Of a stretch of 14,824 bases of DNA, positions 5,335 to 12,754 are shown piece after piece. A program made the translations under genes and the position numbers. The notes below the pieces were generated by a model. That model did not search any database. It saw only the letters and a list, made by a program, of their open reading frames with translations, and had not been told where the DNA came from. The DNA comes from Proteiniphilum sp. Its GTDB lineage: Bacteria; Bacteroidota; Bacteroidia; Bacteroidales; Dysgonomonadaceae. The stretch spans positions 1 through 14,824 of the forward strand of contig JAENWZ010000025.1 of assembly GCA_016649795.1 (NCBI GenBank). The letters are read 5' to 3'. Positions within the stretch are counted from its first letter, which is position 1, and each line of letters opens with the position of its first letter.

Positions 5335-6492
5335 TCAATATAGGAAGCCTAGCATGATACCGGCAGCAACTGCTGAACCTATAACGCCTGCCACGTTGGG
5401 CCCCATGGCGTGCATGAGCAGGTAGTTGCTTGGATCGTATTCCAAACCTGTTGTCTGTGAAATACGTGCGGCATCGGGTACGGCAGAAACACCTGCATTA
5501 CCAACGAGCGGATTAATCTTGTCCCCTTTCTTCAAAAAGAGATTCATTAATTTCACAAACAGAATACCGGTACATGTTGCAATCACAAATGAAAGTGCTC
5601 CGATAGCAAATATCTTAACCGATTCAACGCGAAGGAAGGTGGTTGCCTGTGTGGAAGCTCCCACGGTTAATCCCAGCAGGATGGTAATGGTGTCTACCAA
5701 CGGTCCGCGGGCAGTCTCAGCCAAACGTCGTGTTACACCTGACTCCTTTAGTAGATTACCAAAGAAGAGCATCCCCAGAAGCGCCAGACCTGACGGTACA
5801 AGAAAAGCAGTCATTAACAGTCCCATGATGGGAAACATGATTTTTTCGGTTTGGGATACAACGCGAGGCGTTTTCATCTTGATGACACGTTCTTTCGGCG
5901 TTGTCAGCATCCGCATAAAAGGAGGCTGAATCACCGGAACCAGGGCCATGTAGGAGTATGCAGAGATGGCTACTGCCCCGAGCAGGTGAGGAGCGAGCTT
6001 AGAGGTGAGGAAGATAGCCGTAGGGCCGTCAGCGCCTCCGATGATACCGATAGCACCTGCTTCGTTAGGGGCAAAACCCATTTGCAGGGCAATGATATAA
6101 GCGCCAAAAATACCGAACTGCGCAGCTGCTCCAATCAGAATCAGTTTCGGGTTGGCGATCAAGGCCGAAAAGTCGGTCATAGCTCCAATACCCAGGAAAA
6201 TGAGCGGTGGATACCATCCTTTCACCACGCCCTGATAAAGAATATTAAAAACCGATCCCTCTTCGTATATACCCACTTGCAGGTTGGCAGCCTCATTGAA
6301 CGGGATATTTCCGATCAGGATACCAAAACCGATTGGGATCAACAAAAGGGGCTCATATTCTTTCTTTATAGCAAGATAAATGAACACCAATCCTATCAGG
6401 ATCATGACGATATGTCCAATCTCGGCATTGAAGAAACCCGTGTAGCTCCAGAATTTGCTTAAATTGTCTGCTAATGATAATAATGTATTCAT
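5335..6492 (-). CDS. mmdB: Methylmalonyl-CoA decarboxylase beta subunit (beta A), sodium pump
   Basis: This 385-residue polytopic inner-membrane protein is the beta subunit of a biotin-dependent decarboxylase. It decarboxylates carboxybiotin delivered by the carrier protein and exports Na+. Catalytic or ion-path residues are present with family spacing: D155 in GIIGGADGPTA, Y181 in SAYSYMALVP, and N327, G331, S336 and R343 in NPLVGNAGVSAVPDAAR. Position and sequence style match the single beta subunit that follows the biotin carrier in other Bacteroidales methylmalonyl-CoA decarboxylase operons, so this copy is the likely ancestral partner. It lies 15 nt after the biotin carrier gene and 24 nt before beta B. 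The substrate assignment comes from the adjacent epimerase and alpha subunit. The beta subunit itself does not determine acyl-CoA specificity. Confidence 0.93.
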   Translation of the reverse strand: MNTLLSLADNLSKFWSYTGFFNAEIGHIVMILIGLVFIYLAIKKEYEPLLLIPIGFGILIGNIPFNEAANLQVGIYEEGSVFNILYQGVVKGWYPPLIFLGIGAMTDFSALIANPKLILIGAAAQFGIFGAYIIALQMGFAPNEAGAIGIIGGADGPTAIFLTSKLAPHLLGAVAISAYSYMALVPVIQPPFMRMLTTPKERVIKMKTPRVVSQTEKIMFPIMGLLMTAFLVPSGLALLGMLFFGNLLKESGVTRRLAETARGPLVDTITILLGLTVGASTQATTFLRVESVKIFAIGALSFVIATCTGILFVKLMNLFLKKGDKINPLVGNAGVSAVPDAARISQTTGLEYDPSNYLLMHAMGPNVAGVIGSAVAAGIMLGFLY

Positions 6493-6507
6493 GTTGTGTT
6501 CCGGGTT

Positions 6508-6948
6508 TTATTCGATTACTACAAGATCAGCCCCCTCAAGAACCGAATCACCTTTCTGGACAAGAACTTCGGATATTGTGCCATTTTTGTTGGCAAGAAT
6601 ATTGTTCTCCATCTTCATTGCTTCAAGAATCATCAGCGTCTGACCTCTCTTCACCGTGTCTCCCACTTTACAGCGAAGTTCCAGGATTACACCCGGCAGG
6701 GGCGACTGCAGCGAACTTTTTCCGGAGCTACCGGAAGGTCTTGTAACAAGTGGCGTAGATGTTGATTGTGGTGTGGGTGACGAAGTAGTACTTGGGCGTT
6801 TAATGCCGGATAATGTTTTCTTCTTTTTCTGGGACAGTTCAACGGTGAAGGGAGTACCGTTTACTTCAAGCTCCACAAAGTCACTGTCTGATTTTGTCAC
6901 TACAACTCTGTAGGGTGTACCGTTGATTTTATAATTAAATTCTTTCAT
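6508..6948 (-). CDS. mmdC: Biotin carboxyl carrier protein of the decarboxylase
   Basis: This 146-residue carrier has three parts: an N-terminal small domain (about 1-40), a flexible linker rich in Ser, Thr and Pro (about 50-80), and a C-terminal biotinyl/lipoyl domain (about 80-146). The biotinylation motif EAMKMEN places the modified lysine at K112. SPLPG at 82-86 replaces the more usual AP-MPG sequence before the domain. The biotin arm shuttles carboxyl groups between the soluble carboxyltransferase and the membrane beta subunits, and the long linker suits this movement. The gene sits between the lamin-tail/OadG gene (31 nt upstream) and beta A (15 nt downstream). It is the only carrier in the operon, so both beta subunits would have to share it. 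A role as a carrier for an acyl-CoA carboxylase is possible but less likely with beta subunits adjacent. Confidence 0.94.
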   Translation of the reverse strand: MKEFNYKINGTPYRVVVTKSDSDFVELEVNGTPFTVELSQKKKKTLSGIKRPSTTSSPTPQSTSTPLVTRPSGSSGKSSLQSPLPGVILELRCKVGDTVKRGQTLMILEAMKMENNILANKNGTISEVLVQKGDSVLEGADLVVIE

Positions 6949-6979
6949 ACGAATTCTGTGTTTTTTGCCTGTTTATATG

Positions 6980-7897
6980 TTATCGGGGTAATTCTCTTAA
7001 CGATTGTCTCTTCGTGCTCCATGGCGAGAAGTTTCTCTTCACCTGATTGATGGTGAGAATAGTAGATTCAATATCGTGCTGATCTTCTTTCAGTTCGTTA
7101 ATTGCAGCAGATATGGCAGCCAGTACCTCACCTGACAGATGTGAATGACTTCTTGCCGCGGAGAGTGTTCCGCTTTGGGCCACTTTCTTTTGTGTCATGC
7201 TTTTCGCTATCGATCCTGAAAGTCTGAAAGCCAGAAACAACAGTATCAGCCCTCCAAATACGACAAGCATAGAGGTGATGGTAAGCATTCCTCCCCAGGG
7301 GTCACTCTCTGCGAGCGCCTTAATTTTTGGGTTTTCCTCCAGGACAGCATTGTTACTGCTGGGTGTGACCCTTTTCAGAGTAGTGGCGATGATATTACCC
7401 TTCTCGTTATGTTTAACCCCGTCTTGTGCAAAACCGTAAGTTTGATCGGCTGCTATTCCTGCCGGAATAACCATCTCATCCAACAATGTCTTACCGTCAT
7501 TGTCATACAATGCGATATAATTCTCTTGCGTGGGGTCGAGCTTGAAATTGAGATGAAAGGTGCCGTTAAATGGCATCTCATCTGCGAAAAAGAGTGCATG
7601 CTGATGAGGTTTGATGCTGGTGAGAACGTCACCGCGGGGAATCGCATATTTTGTCGGATTGTCAGGATCGTTGGTAAGATAACGTCCGCCCAGATCCTGC
7701 GTTTTCGCGGTGGTGTTGTAAATCTCAATCCATCCGTTCCTTTGTCCGAAATCATCCACAAAGTTGGTCTCGTTCACTACCATCACCTCGTTGATTACCC
7801 AGTCGGTGCTCTTAATTTCGGAGGAACATGCAGTGAACAACACTACAGCAATGAAAAGAAACAATAATTGTTTTATATATCTCATATTCATCTGCAT
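6980..7897 (-). CDS. Lipoprotein with lamin-tail domain fused to an OadG-like membrane and cytosolic segment
   Basis: This is a 305-residue protein with unusual architecture. A lipoprotein signal peptide ends in LFTAC (Cys24), with M5 a possible true start that gives a more standard signal. A lamin-tail-like beta-sandwich domain follows at about 33-160, with WVINEVMVVNE, GWIEIYN, DLGGRYLTND and HLNFKLD. One transmembrane helix at about 204-226 (MLTITSMLVVFGGLILLFLAF) leads to a basic cytosolic tail with a helical segment (about 254-283) and SPWSTKRQSLRELPR at the end. The helix and tail match the OadG/gamma type, and the position between alpha and the biotin carrier agrees. The lamin-tail domain would lie in the periplasm, tethered by both lipid and helix. 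Its start codon directly follows the mmdA stop codon with no gap, so translational coupling is likely. What the periplasmic domain does is unknown. Confidence 0.82.
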   Translation of the reverse strand: MQMNMRYIKQLLFLFIAVVLFTACSSEIKSTDWVINEVMVVNETNFVDDFGQRNGWIEIYNTTAKTQDLGGRYLTNDPDNPTKYAIPRGDVLTSIKPHQHALFFADEMPFNGTFHLNFKLDPTQENYIALYDNDGKTLLDEMVIPAGIAADQTYGFAQDGVKHNEKGNIIATTLKRVTPSSNNAVLEENPKIKALAESDPWGGMLTITSMLVVFGGLILLFLAFRLSGSIAKSMTQKKVAQSGTLSAARSHSHLSGEVLAAISAAINELKEDQHDIESTILTINQVKRNFSPWSTKRQSLRELPR

Positions 7898-9460
7898 TTA
7901 AAGTGGTAAGTTATCATGCTTTTTCGGTGGGTTCTGCTGTTTCTTTGTCTGCAACTGCTGTAAAGCACGAATCACACGGAAGCGGGTATTACGTGGTTCA
8001 ATCACATCGTCGATGTATCCGTTACTAGCGGCAACATACGGGTTGGTGAACAGATCATTGTATTCTTTCTTCTTTTCATCCACTAATGCAGCCAGTTTTT
8101 CGGGATCTTTCTCCGCTGCTATTTCTTTGCTGTAAAGGACTTCCACAGCTCCGTCAGCACCCATTACGGCGATCTCTGCCGTTGGCCAAGCGTAGTTGAT
8201 GTCGCCACGCAGCTGCTTGCAACTCATCACGATATGTGCCCCTCCATATGACTTGCGAAGTGTTACAGTCACCTTAGGTACAGTTGCTTCGCCATAGGCG
8301 TAGAGCAATTTGGCACCATGAGTGATCACACCTCCATATTCCTGTGCTGTACCGGGAAGGAAGCCGGGAACATCTACCAGCGTCACAATAGGTATATTGA
8401 AAGCATCACAGAACCGAACAAAGCGGGCAGCCTTGCGCGAAGCGTTGATGTCGAGCACACCGGCAAGATATTTAGGCTGGTTGGCAACGATACCTACCGA
8501 TTGACCGTTGAAGCGGGCAAAACCTACGATGATGTTTTTTGCATAATCGGCATGCACTTCCAGAAACTCTCCGTTGTCGATCACAGAGCCAATCACTTCG
8601 TACATATCGTACGGTTTGCTGGGACTGTCGGGGATAATCTCATTCAGTCCGTCTTCCAGACGGTCTATAGGGTCATCGTTGTGTTGTAAGGGAGCTTCTT
8701 CCAGATTGTTCTGAGGAATAAAGCTGAGTAGTTTTCTGATAAGTTTCATTCCGTCCTCTTCGGTTTGAACCTGGAATTGTGAAACGCCCGATTTGGAGGA
8801 ATGCACCGCTGCTCCTCCCAGTTGTTCCTGCGTCACATCTTCTCCGGTAACTTTTTTCACTACTTTTGGCCCGGTAAGAAACATATAGGAGGTTCCCTGT
8901 GTCATGATGATGAAATCGGTGAGGGCTGGTGAGTATACCGCTCCACCGGCACAGGGACCGAAAATTCCCGATATTTGGGGAATCACACCCGAAGCCAGAA
9001 TGTTGCGCTGGAATATTTCAGCATAACCGGCCAAGGCATTGATACCTTCCTGTATACGAGCACCACCCGAGTCGTTGATACCGATCAGCGGAGCACCCAT
9101 TAACATAGCCTGATCCATCACCTTACAGATTTTCTGCGCATGCATTTCAGACAGAGATCCTCCGGAGACAGTGAAATCCTGTGCAAAAACATAGATTAGC
9201 CGTCCTTCAATGGTTCCGTAACCTGTTACAACACCGTCGCCAAGGAATTTTGTTTTTTCCATGCCGAAGTTGTGTGAACGATGTTCCACGAACATGTCGT
9301 ATTCTTCGAAACTTCCTTCATCCAGAAGCATGGCAATACGTTCGCGTGCTGTGTATTTCCCTTTTAGGTGTTGCGATTCAATTCTTCTTTCTCCACCACC
9401 CAGGCGAGCTTTCTCACGTAATTGAATAAGCTCTTTTACTTTTTCGAGTTGGTTGCTCAT
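7898..9460 (-). CDS. mmdA: Methylmalonyl-CoA decarboxylase alpha subunit (carboxyltransferase)
   Basis: This 520-residue enzyme of the acyl-CoA carboxyltransferase (crotonase-like) family has two related halves. The first carries VSGGSLSEMH (98-107), the oxyanion-type INDSGGARIQEG (128-139) and FGPCAGGAVYSPALTDF (167-183). The second carries GIVANQP, FLPGTAQEYGGV, RKSYGGAH and AWPTAEIAVMGADGA. It transfers the carboxyl group from methylmalonyl-CoA to biotin on the carrier protein, leaving propionyl-CoA, on the cytoplasmic face of the membrane. The same family includes propionyl-CoA carboxylase beta chains, and annotation pipelines often use that name. No biotin carboxylase is present here, and membrane beta subunits follow, so decarboxylase is preferred. 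It begins 66 nt after the epimerase gene and abuts the lamin-tail/OadG gene. Confidence 0.94.
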   Translation of the reverse strand: MSNQLEKVKELIQLREKARLGGGERRIESQHLKGKYTARERIAMLLDEGSFEEYDMFVEHRSHNFGMEKTKFLGDGVVTGYGTIEGRLIYVFAQDFTVSGGSLSEMHAQKICKVMDQAMLMGAPLIGINDSGGARIQEGINALAGYAEIFQRNILASGVIPQISGIFGPCAGGAVYSPALTDFIIMTQGTSYMFLTGPKVVKKVTGEDVTQEQLGGAAVHSSKSGVSQFQVQTEEDGMKLIRKLLSFIPQNNLEEAPLQHNDDPIDRLEDGLNEIIPDSPSKPYDMYEVIGSVIDNGEFLEVHADYAKNIIVGFARFNGQSVGIVANQPKYLAGVLDINASRKAARFVRFCDAFNIPIVTLVDVPGFLPGTAQEYGGVITHGAKLLYAYGEATVPKVTVTLRKSYGGAHIVMSCKQLRGDINYAWPTAEIAVMGADGAVEVLYSKEIAAEKDPEKLAALVDEKKKEYNDLFTNPYVAASNGYIDDVIEPRNTRFRVIRALQQLQTKKQQNPPKKHDNLPL

Positions 9461-9526
9461 ATATAAAAATGTTATTATGTAATGGTTGAATATTTTTTTC
9501 AGATTGAGTCGTTTAACGACCTTAAT

Positions 9527-9934
9527 TTATTCGGGGTGTTCGCACAGTTCGGTGAGTACGCTGCCTGTAGTTTTCGGGTGAAGGAAAGCAATACGTAACC
9601 CTTCAGCGCCAGCGCGCGCCTGCTGGTCTATCAAACGAACTCCTTTCGCTTCCACTTCTTTCAATGCTTCATTCACATCTGTAGTTGCATAGGCGATGTG
9701 ATGAATCCCTTCTCCTCTTTTTTCAATAAATTTGGCAATGGTGCTCTCTTCACTTGTGGGTTCAAGCAGCTCTATTTTGGTTTGTCCGATCTTGAAAAAA
9801 GCAGTTTTTACTTTCTGATCCTCTACAGTCTCGATGTTATAGCATTTTAATCCTAAAACACCTTCATAATAAGGGAGTTGTTCCTCAATACTCTTCACGG
9901 CAATTCCAATGTGTTCAATGTGTGTAATTTCCAT
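9527..9934 (-). CDS. mce: Methylmalonyl-CoA epimerase
   Basis: This 135-residue glyoxalase/VOC-fold enzyme interconverts (R)- and (S)-methylmalonyl-CoA, linking methylmalonyl-CoA mutase to the decarboxylase encoded just downstream. The expected paired beta-alpha-beta-beta-beta modules are visible. Likely metal ligands are H8 in HIEHIGIAV, H79 in EGIHHIAY and E129 in VLTELCEH, with E55 in KIELLEP at the remaining position. It is the first gene of the operon, with a candidate promoter immediately upstream and 66 nt to mmdA. Its length is normal for a bacterial epimerase. Other VOC proteins such as glyoxalase I are similar in length, but the HHIAY pattern and the context favour the epimerase strongly. 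Confidence 0.94.
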   Translation of the reverse strand: MEITHIEHIGIAVKSIEEQLPYYEGVLGLKCYNIETVEDQKVKTAFFKIGQTKIELLEPTSEESTIAKFIEKRGEGIHHIAYATTDVNEALKEVEAKGVRLIDQQARAGAEGLRIAFLHPKTTGSVLTELCEHPE

Positions 9935-9967
9935 ATATATACAATTGATTATTTCTGGTTTAAACTA

Positions 9968-9975
9968 CAAAAGTA
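9968..9975 (-). promoter_or_regulatory. Candidate -7 element of the mce-mmd operon promoter
   Basis: The minus strand reads TACTTTTG, an exact match to TAnnTTTG. Transcription would start near 9961, about 27 nt before the epimerase ATG. The expected -33 position (about 9995-9998) reads TTCA, a weak match. The location directly upstream of the first gene supports it, and no similar element was seen between the later genes of the operon. Confidence 0.5.
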
Positions 9976-10035
9976 CCTCTTTCAATCTTAAAAATGAATA
10001 AAATAAATAAATCTTTTTTCGGATTGAGGAAAGGA

Positions 10036-10049
10036 CTGACAATTGTCAG
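10036..10049. repeat. Perfect 14-bp palindrome at the pfkA stop codon
   Basis: CTGACAATTGTCAG is a perfect palindrome overlapping the TGA stop of pfkA (10048-10046). As RNA it could form a 5-bp stem with an AATT loop, but there is no run of U directly after it on the minus strand, so it is a poor intrinsic terminator. It lies about 60 bp upstream of the candidate promoter of the epimerase operon and could be a regulator site. Confidence 0.4.
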
Positions 10050-11032
10050 ATGGAGGAGATGCGCAACACCTCAAGCAGTTCCTCGCTAATTTCCCGATCT
10101 TTCTTTATGGCTTTCTTAAAGGGGACATAATCGATTTCGTTTTCACGTATTCCAATCATCACGTTCCGTTGATTTTCCTGAAGTGCCTGTATGGCGGCAA
10201 TGCCCATGCGGCTGGCCAGAATACGGTCCTGTGCCGTTGGTGAACCGCCACGCTGTAAGTGCCCGAGAATGGAAACGCGTACATCGTACTGGGGATACTC
10301 CTTTTTCACACGTTCAGCCAGTTTCATAGCTCCACCGGTTACCTCGCTCTCAGTGACCAGTACCATGCTGCTGCTTTTTGATTTTCGGAAACCCTGCTCA
10401 ATCAGTTCGCCCAGTTGGTCTTTCTCTATACTTATTTCGGGAATGATGGCAGCTTCAGCCCCTGATACGATGGCGCTGTTGAGCGCCAGATAACCGCAGT
10501 TGCGCCCCATCACCTCAACGAAAAAGAGACGCTCATGTGAGGTTGCCGTATCGCGTATTTTGTCCATTGCCTGCATGATAGTGTTCAAAGCAGTGTCGTA
10601 ACCGATGGTTGTATCCGTACCGTTAAGGTCATTGTCTATTGTCGCGGGGAGACCTACCACGGGTATATTGTATTCGTTGGCAAAAATACCTGCACCCGTG
10701 AGTGAACCATCACCTCCGATAACAATCAACGCTTCAATCCCATGTTTTTGCATGTTTTCATACGCAATCCTGCGTCCTTCCACTGTCATGAACTCCATCG
10801 AACGGGCTGTTTTCAGGATCGTTCCGCCTTGTTGAATAATATTGCTTACGCTATTGGTCTTGAATTCTTCTATTTCGTTGGAAATAAGGCCTTTGTAGCC
10901 TCTGTAAATGCCATACATGCGTATGCCATTGTAGATTCCTGCACGCGTTATGGCCCGAATGGCAGCATTCATACCCGGCGCATCACCTCCCGAGGTGAGG
11001 AGTCCAACGCTTTTGATGTTAGAGTCTATCAT
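10046..11032 (-). CDS. pfkA: ATP-dependent 6-phosphofructokinase
   Basis: This enzyme phosphorylates fructose 6-phosphate to fructose 1,6-bisphosphate, the committed step of glycolysis, in the cytoplasm. The 328-residue length matches bacterial PfkA. Motifs include the N-terminal LLTSGGDAPGMNAAIR (11-26), the ATP-site IGGDGSLTGA (105-114), the catalytic TIDND (131-135) and VEVMGRNCG (about 172-180), and the sugar-phosphate-binding LGHLQRGG. The residue after GGD is Gly, and a Lys typical of pyrophosphate-dependent enzymes is not seen after TIDND, so ATP is the likely donor. The gene follows ispH by 105 nt, but a terminator and a strong promoter match lie in that gap, so it is probably transcribed on its own. 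No intrinsic terminator is evident after its stop. Confidence 0.95.
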   Translation of the reverse strand: MIDSNIKSVGLLTSGGDAPGMNAAIRAITRAGIYNGIRMYGIYRGYKGLISNEIEEFKTNSVSNIIQQGGTILKTARSMEFMTVEGRRIAYENMQKHGIEALIVIGGDGSLTGAGIFANEYNIPVVGLPATIDNDLNGTDTTIGYDTALNTIMQAMDKIRDTATSHERLFFVEVMGRNCGYLALNSAIVSGAEAAIIPEISIEKDQLGELIEQGFRKSKSSSMVLVTESEVTGGAMKLAERVKKEYPQYDVRVSILGHLQRGGSPTAQDRILASRMGIAAIQALQENQRNVMIGIRENEIDYVPFKKAIKKDREISEELLEVLRISSI

Positions 11033-11096
11033 TGAAATCTGTATCTATGAAAAATTGATGGTTATCTGCTCTGACAACCTTTAAAACAATAAGATG

Positions 11097-11127
11097 CAAA
11101 GATATGTTTTTTTAACGATGCCGCAAA
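11097..11127 (-). promoter_or_regulatory. Promoter of pfkA, full Bacteroidota-type match
   Basis: On the minus strand, TTTG (11127-11124) is followed after exactly 19 nt by TATCTTTG (11104-11097). This fits the Bacteroidota primary sigma factor consensus TTTG / TAnnTTTG at its normal spacing. Transcription would start near 11090 and leave a 5' leader of about 58 nt. The -33 TTTG is formed by the end of the T-run of the ispH terminator plus the following G. Confidence 0.72.
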
Positions 11128-11154
11128 AAAAAGCTGCTTAAAAAGCAGCTTTTT
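11125..11154 (-). terminator. Intrinsic terminator overlapping the ispH stop codon
   Basis: A 10-bp inverted repeat (11128-11137 with 11145-11154) encloses a 7-nt loop. On the minus strand the GC-containing core GCTGC/GCAGC is followed by a run of eight T. The ispH TAA stop lies in the loop, so the last codons of ispH form the upstream arm. The A-rich flank on the other side would let it work in both directions. Confidence 0.85.
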
Positions 11155-12031
11155 CAATGTGCATCTGAGGCTTCAGTTTTGCAATGTTGTCGGCAACGGC
11201 TTCCATCTGCCACATTGGTGTAGAGGTGGCACCGCAAATGCCGATACTTATATTATCTCTGAGTAGCGAAGGGTCAATCTCTTCAGGTGTATGGATGAAG
11301 TGTGAATTGGGGTTTTTCTTTTTACACTCGGCAAACAACACTTTTCCGTTGGAACTTTTCTCGCCGGCGATGAATAGGATGAGATCGTGATTTTCCGCAA
11401 ATTCCTGTATGTTGGGCACGCGGTTGGATACCTGACGACAGATGGAATCATAAAAATTGAAAGTGGCTCCTTCTTTCATACGGGTTTTGATCATCTCCCC
11501 AATCTCTTGAAAGCCGTCGAGTGGTTTGGTAGTTTGTGAAAAGAGGCTGATGTCTTTCGAGAAATCCAGCCTTTCAATCTCCTCTTTGCTTTCAATGACG
11601 ATGGCCGACTCTTCTGTCTGCCCCAGTAAACCGTTTACTTCGGCATGCCCTTTTTTACCGAAAATAACGATTTGGGCTGTATCGTTTGGACGGTTATTGA
11701 ATTTTTTCTTGATTTTCTTCTGTAATCCCAGCACCACGGGACAGGACGCATCGATTAACTCTATGTTGTTCTCTTTGGCTATCTGGTAGGTACTGGGCGG
11801 TTCACCATGCGCACGTAGCAGCACGCGCACGTTCTTCAGCTGCCTGAATTGTTCATGATCGATGGTGATCAATCCCATCTTCTCCAAGCGCTCCACCTCA
11901 ATGCTGTTGTGGACGATGTCGCCCAGACAATAAAGTGTGCCTCCTTTTTGCAGTTCCTCCTCTGCTCTGGTAATCGCTTTTGCCACCCCAAAACAGGTTC
12001 CTGACTGTCTGTCTATTTCAATTTTGTTCAT
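11138..12031 (-). CDS. ispH: 4-hydroxy-3-methylbut-2-enyl diphosphate reductase
   Basis: IspH (LytB) makes IPP and DMAPP from HMBPP in the last step of the non-mevalonate isoprenoid pathway, using a [4Fe-4S] cluster. The start at 12031 (MNKIEIDRQSGTCFG) gives 297 residues, the family length. The frame is open to 12160, but those extra 43 residues lie inside cmk and have no family counterpart. The three cluster cysteines are C13, C97 (in DASCPVV) and C198 (in YDSICRQ). Substrate-site residues include H41, H75 and E77 (in AHGEP). The start codon lies inside the end of cmk (14-nt overlap, different frame), so translation is probably coupled. The last codons and the stop are part of an intrinsic terminator. 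Confidence 0.95.
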   Translation of the reverse strand: MNKIEIDRQSGTCFGVAKAITRAEEELQKGGTLYCLGDIVHNSIEVERLEKMGLITIDHEQFRQLKNVRVLLRAHGEPPSTYQIAKENNIELIDASCPVVLGLQKKIKKKFNNRPNDTAQIVIFGKKGHAEVNGLLGQTEESAIVIESKEEIERLDFSKDISLFSQTTKPLDGFQEIGEMIKTRMKEGATFNFYDSICRQVSNRVPNIQEFAENHDLILFIAGEKSSNGKVLFAECKKKNPNSHFIHTPEEIDPSLLRDNISIGICGATSTPMWQMEAVADNIAKLKPQMHIEKAAF

Positions 12032-12722
12032 CTTCTGTTGTGATTTTGTTAAACATCTCGAGCGCCCATCGTAACTGTTCTTCAATTCCAATATCTGAGT
12101 TATCCAGTTCGAGGGCGTCATCGGCTTTGCGTAATGGACTCTCTTCACGGGTAGTGTCACGCAGGTCGCGCTCTTTCACGTTGGCCAGGACATCCCCGAA
12201 TGAGGGGTTTTCTCCATTGGCTTTCATCTCGTCAAACCGTCGTAGTGCCCGTACATCGGGAGAAGCGGTGAGGAAAAGTTTCAGTTCGGCATCAGGAAAA
12301 ACAACCGTTCCAATATCGCGACCGTCCATCACCACTCCTTTCTGTTTCCCCATTAACTGCTGTTGGTTTACAAGCTCTTTTCTTACGAACCCGAGGGTGC
12401 TTACGCGGCTTGCTCCGTTGGCTGCTTCGAGGGTACGGATCTGCTGTTCCACGTTCTCACCGTTGAGGTAGGTCTCCTGTTCTCCTTGATGGTTGGTTTT
12501 GAAAGTGATGTGGATATCGGCAACATGTTGCCTTAACTGTTCCTCATCCATCTCTGATTCACTAATCCATCCATTACGGATGGCGAACAGTGCCACCGCA
12601 CGATACATAGCCCCGCTGTCTATATAGGTGTATCCCAGTTCTCTTGCCAACCCTTTGGCGATTGTGCTTTTGCCACACGACGAATAACCGTCGACAGCTA
12701 TATTTATTTTTTTTCCCTGCAT
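12018..12722 (-). CDS. cmk: Cytidylate kinase
   Basis: Cmk phosphorylates CMP and dCMP to the diphosphates in the cytoplasm. The 234-residue protein has a P-loop GYSSCGKST (12-20), IDSGAMYRAV (34-43) of the nucleotide-monophosphate site, DGRDIGTVVFPDA (133-145), and the lid-type region RDLRDTTREESPLRKADDA (185-203). The start at 12722 puts the P-loop at the normal place. It ends within the first codons of ispH with a 14-nt overlap. From memory, cmk-ispH-pfkA is a common order in Bacteroidales. A -7 promoter match lies about 33 nt upstream. The upstream neighbour pruA is isolated by a terminator. Confidence 0.95.
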   Translation of the reverse strand: MQGKKINIAVDGYSSCGKSTIAKGLARELGYTYIDSGAMYRAVALFAIRNGWISESEMDEEQLRQHVADIHITFKTNHQGEQETYLNGENVEQQIRTLEAANGASRVSTLGFVRKELVNQQQLMGKQKGVVMDGRDIGTVVFPDAELKLFLTASPDVRALRRFDEMKANGENPSFGDVLANVKERDLRDTTREESPLRKADDALELDNSDIGIEEQLRWALEMFNKITTEDEQN

Positions 12723-12754
12723 ATAGAATGTTCGTTAACTGCATAAACATCGCA

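Noticed and set aside
5851..6462. A 203-codon open frame on the plus strand inside beta A
   Set aside because: It is antisense to a gene with all family motifs, its translation is low-complexity and charged with no recognisable domain, and such shadows are common opposite GC-balanced membrane-protein genes.
4159..6492. The two beta genes as an assembly duplication
   Set aside because: They differ throughout, including at motif-flanking positions, N-termini and C-termini, so they are genuine paralogues.
7409..7867. A 152-codon plus-strand frame opposite the lamin-tail/OadG gene
   Set aside because: It is antisense to a well-supported gene, and the translation shows no domain, signal or conserved pattern.
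9508..9520. Short inverted repeat GTCGTTTAACGAC between mce and mmdA
   Set aside because: A 5-bp stem with a 3-nt loop and no T-run, inside an operon. Too weak to call a terminator.
12032..12160. A longer ispH reading frame with a start at 12160
   Set aside because: The extra 43 residues lie inside cmk in another frame and have no counterpart in IspH. MNKIEID at 12031 places the first cluster cysteine at residue 13, as in the family.
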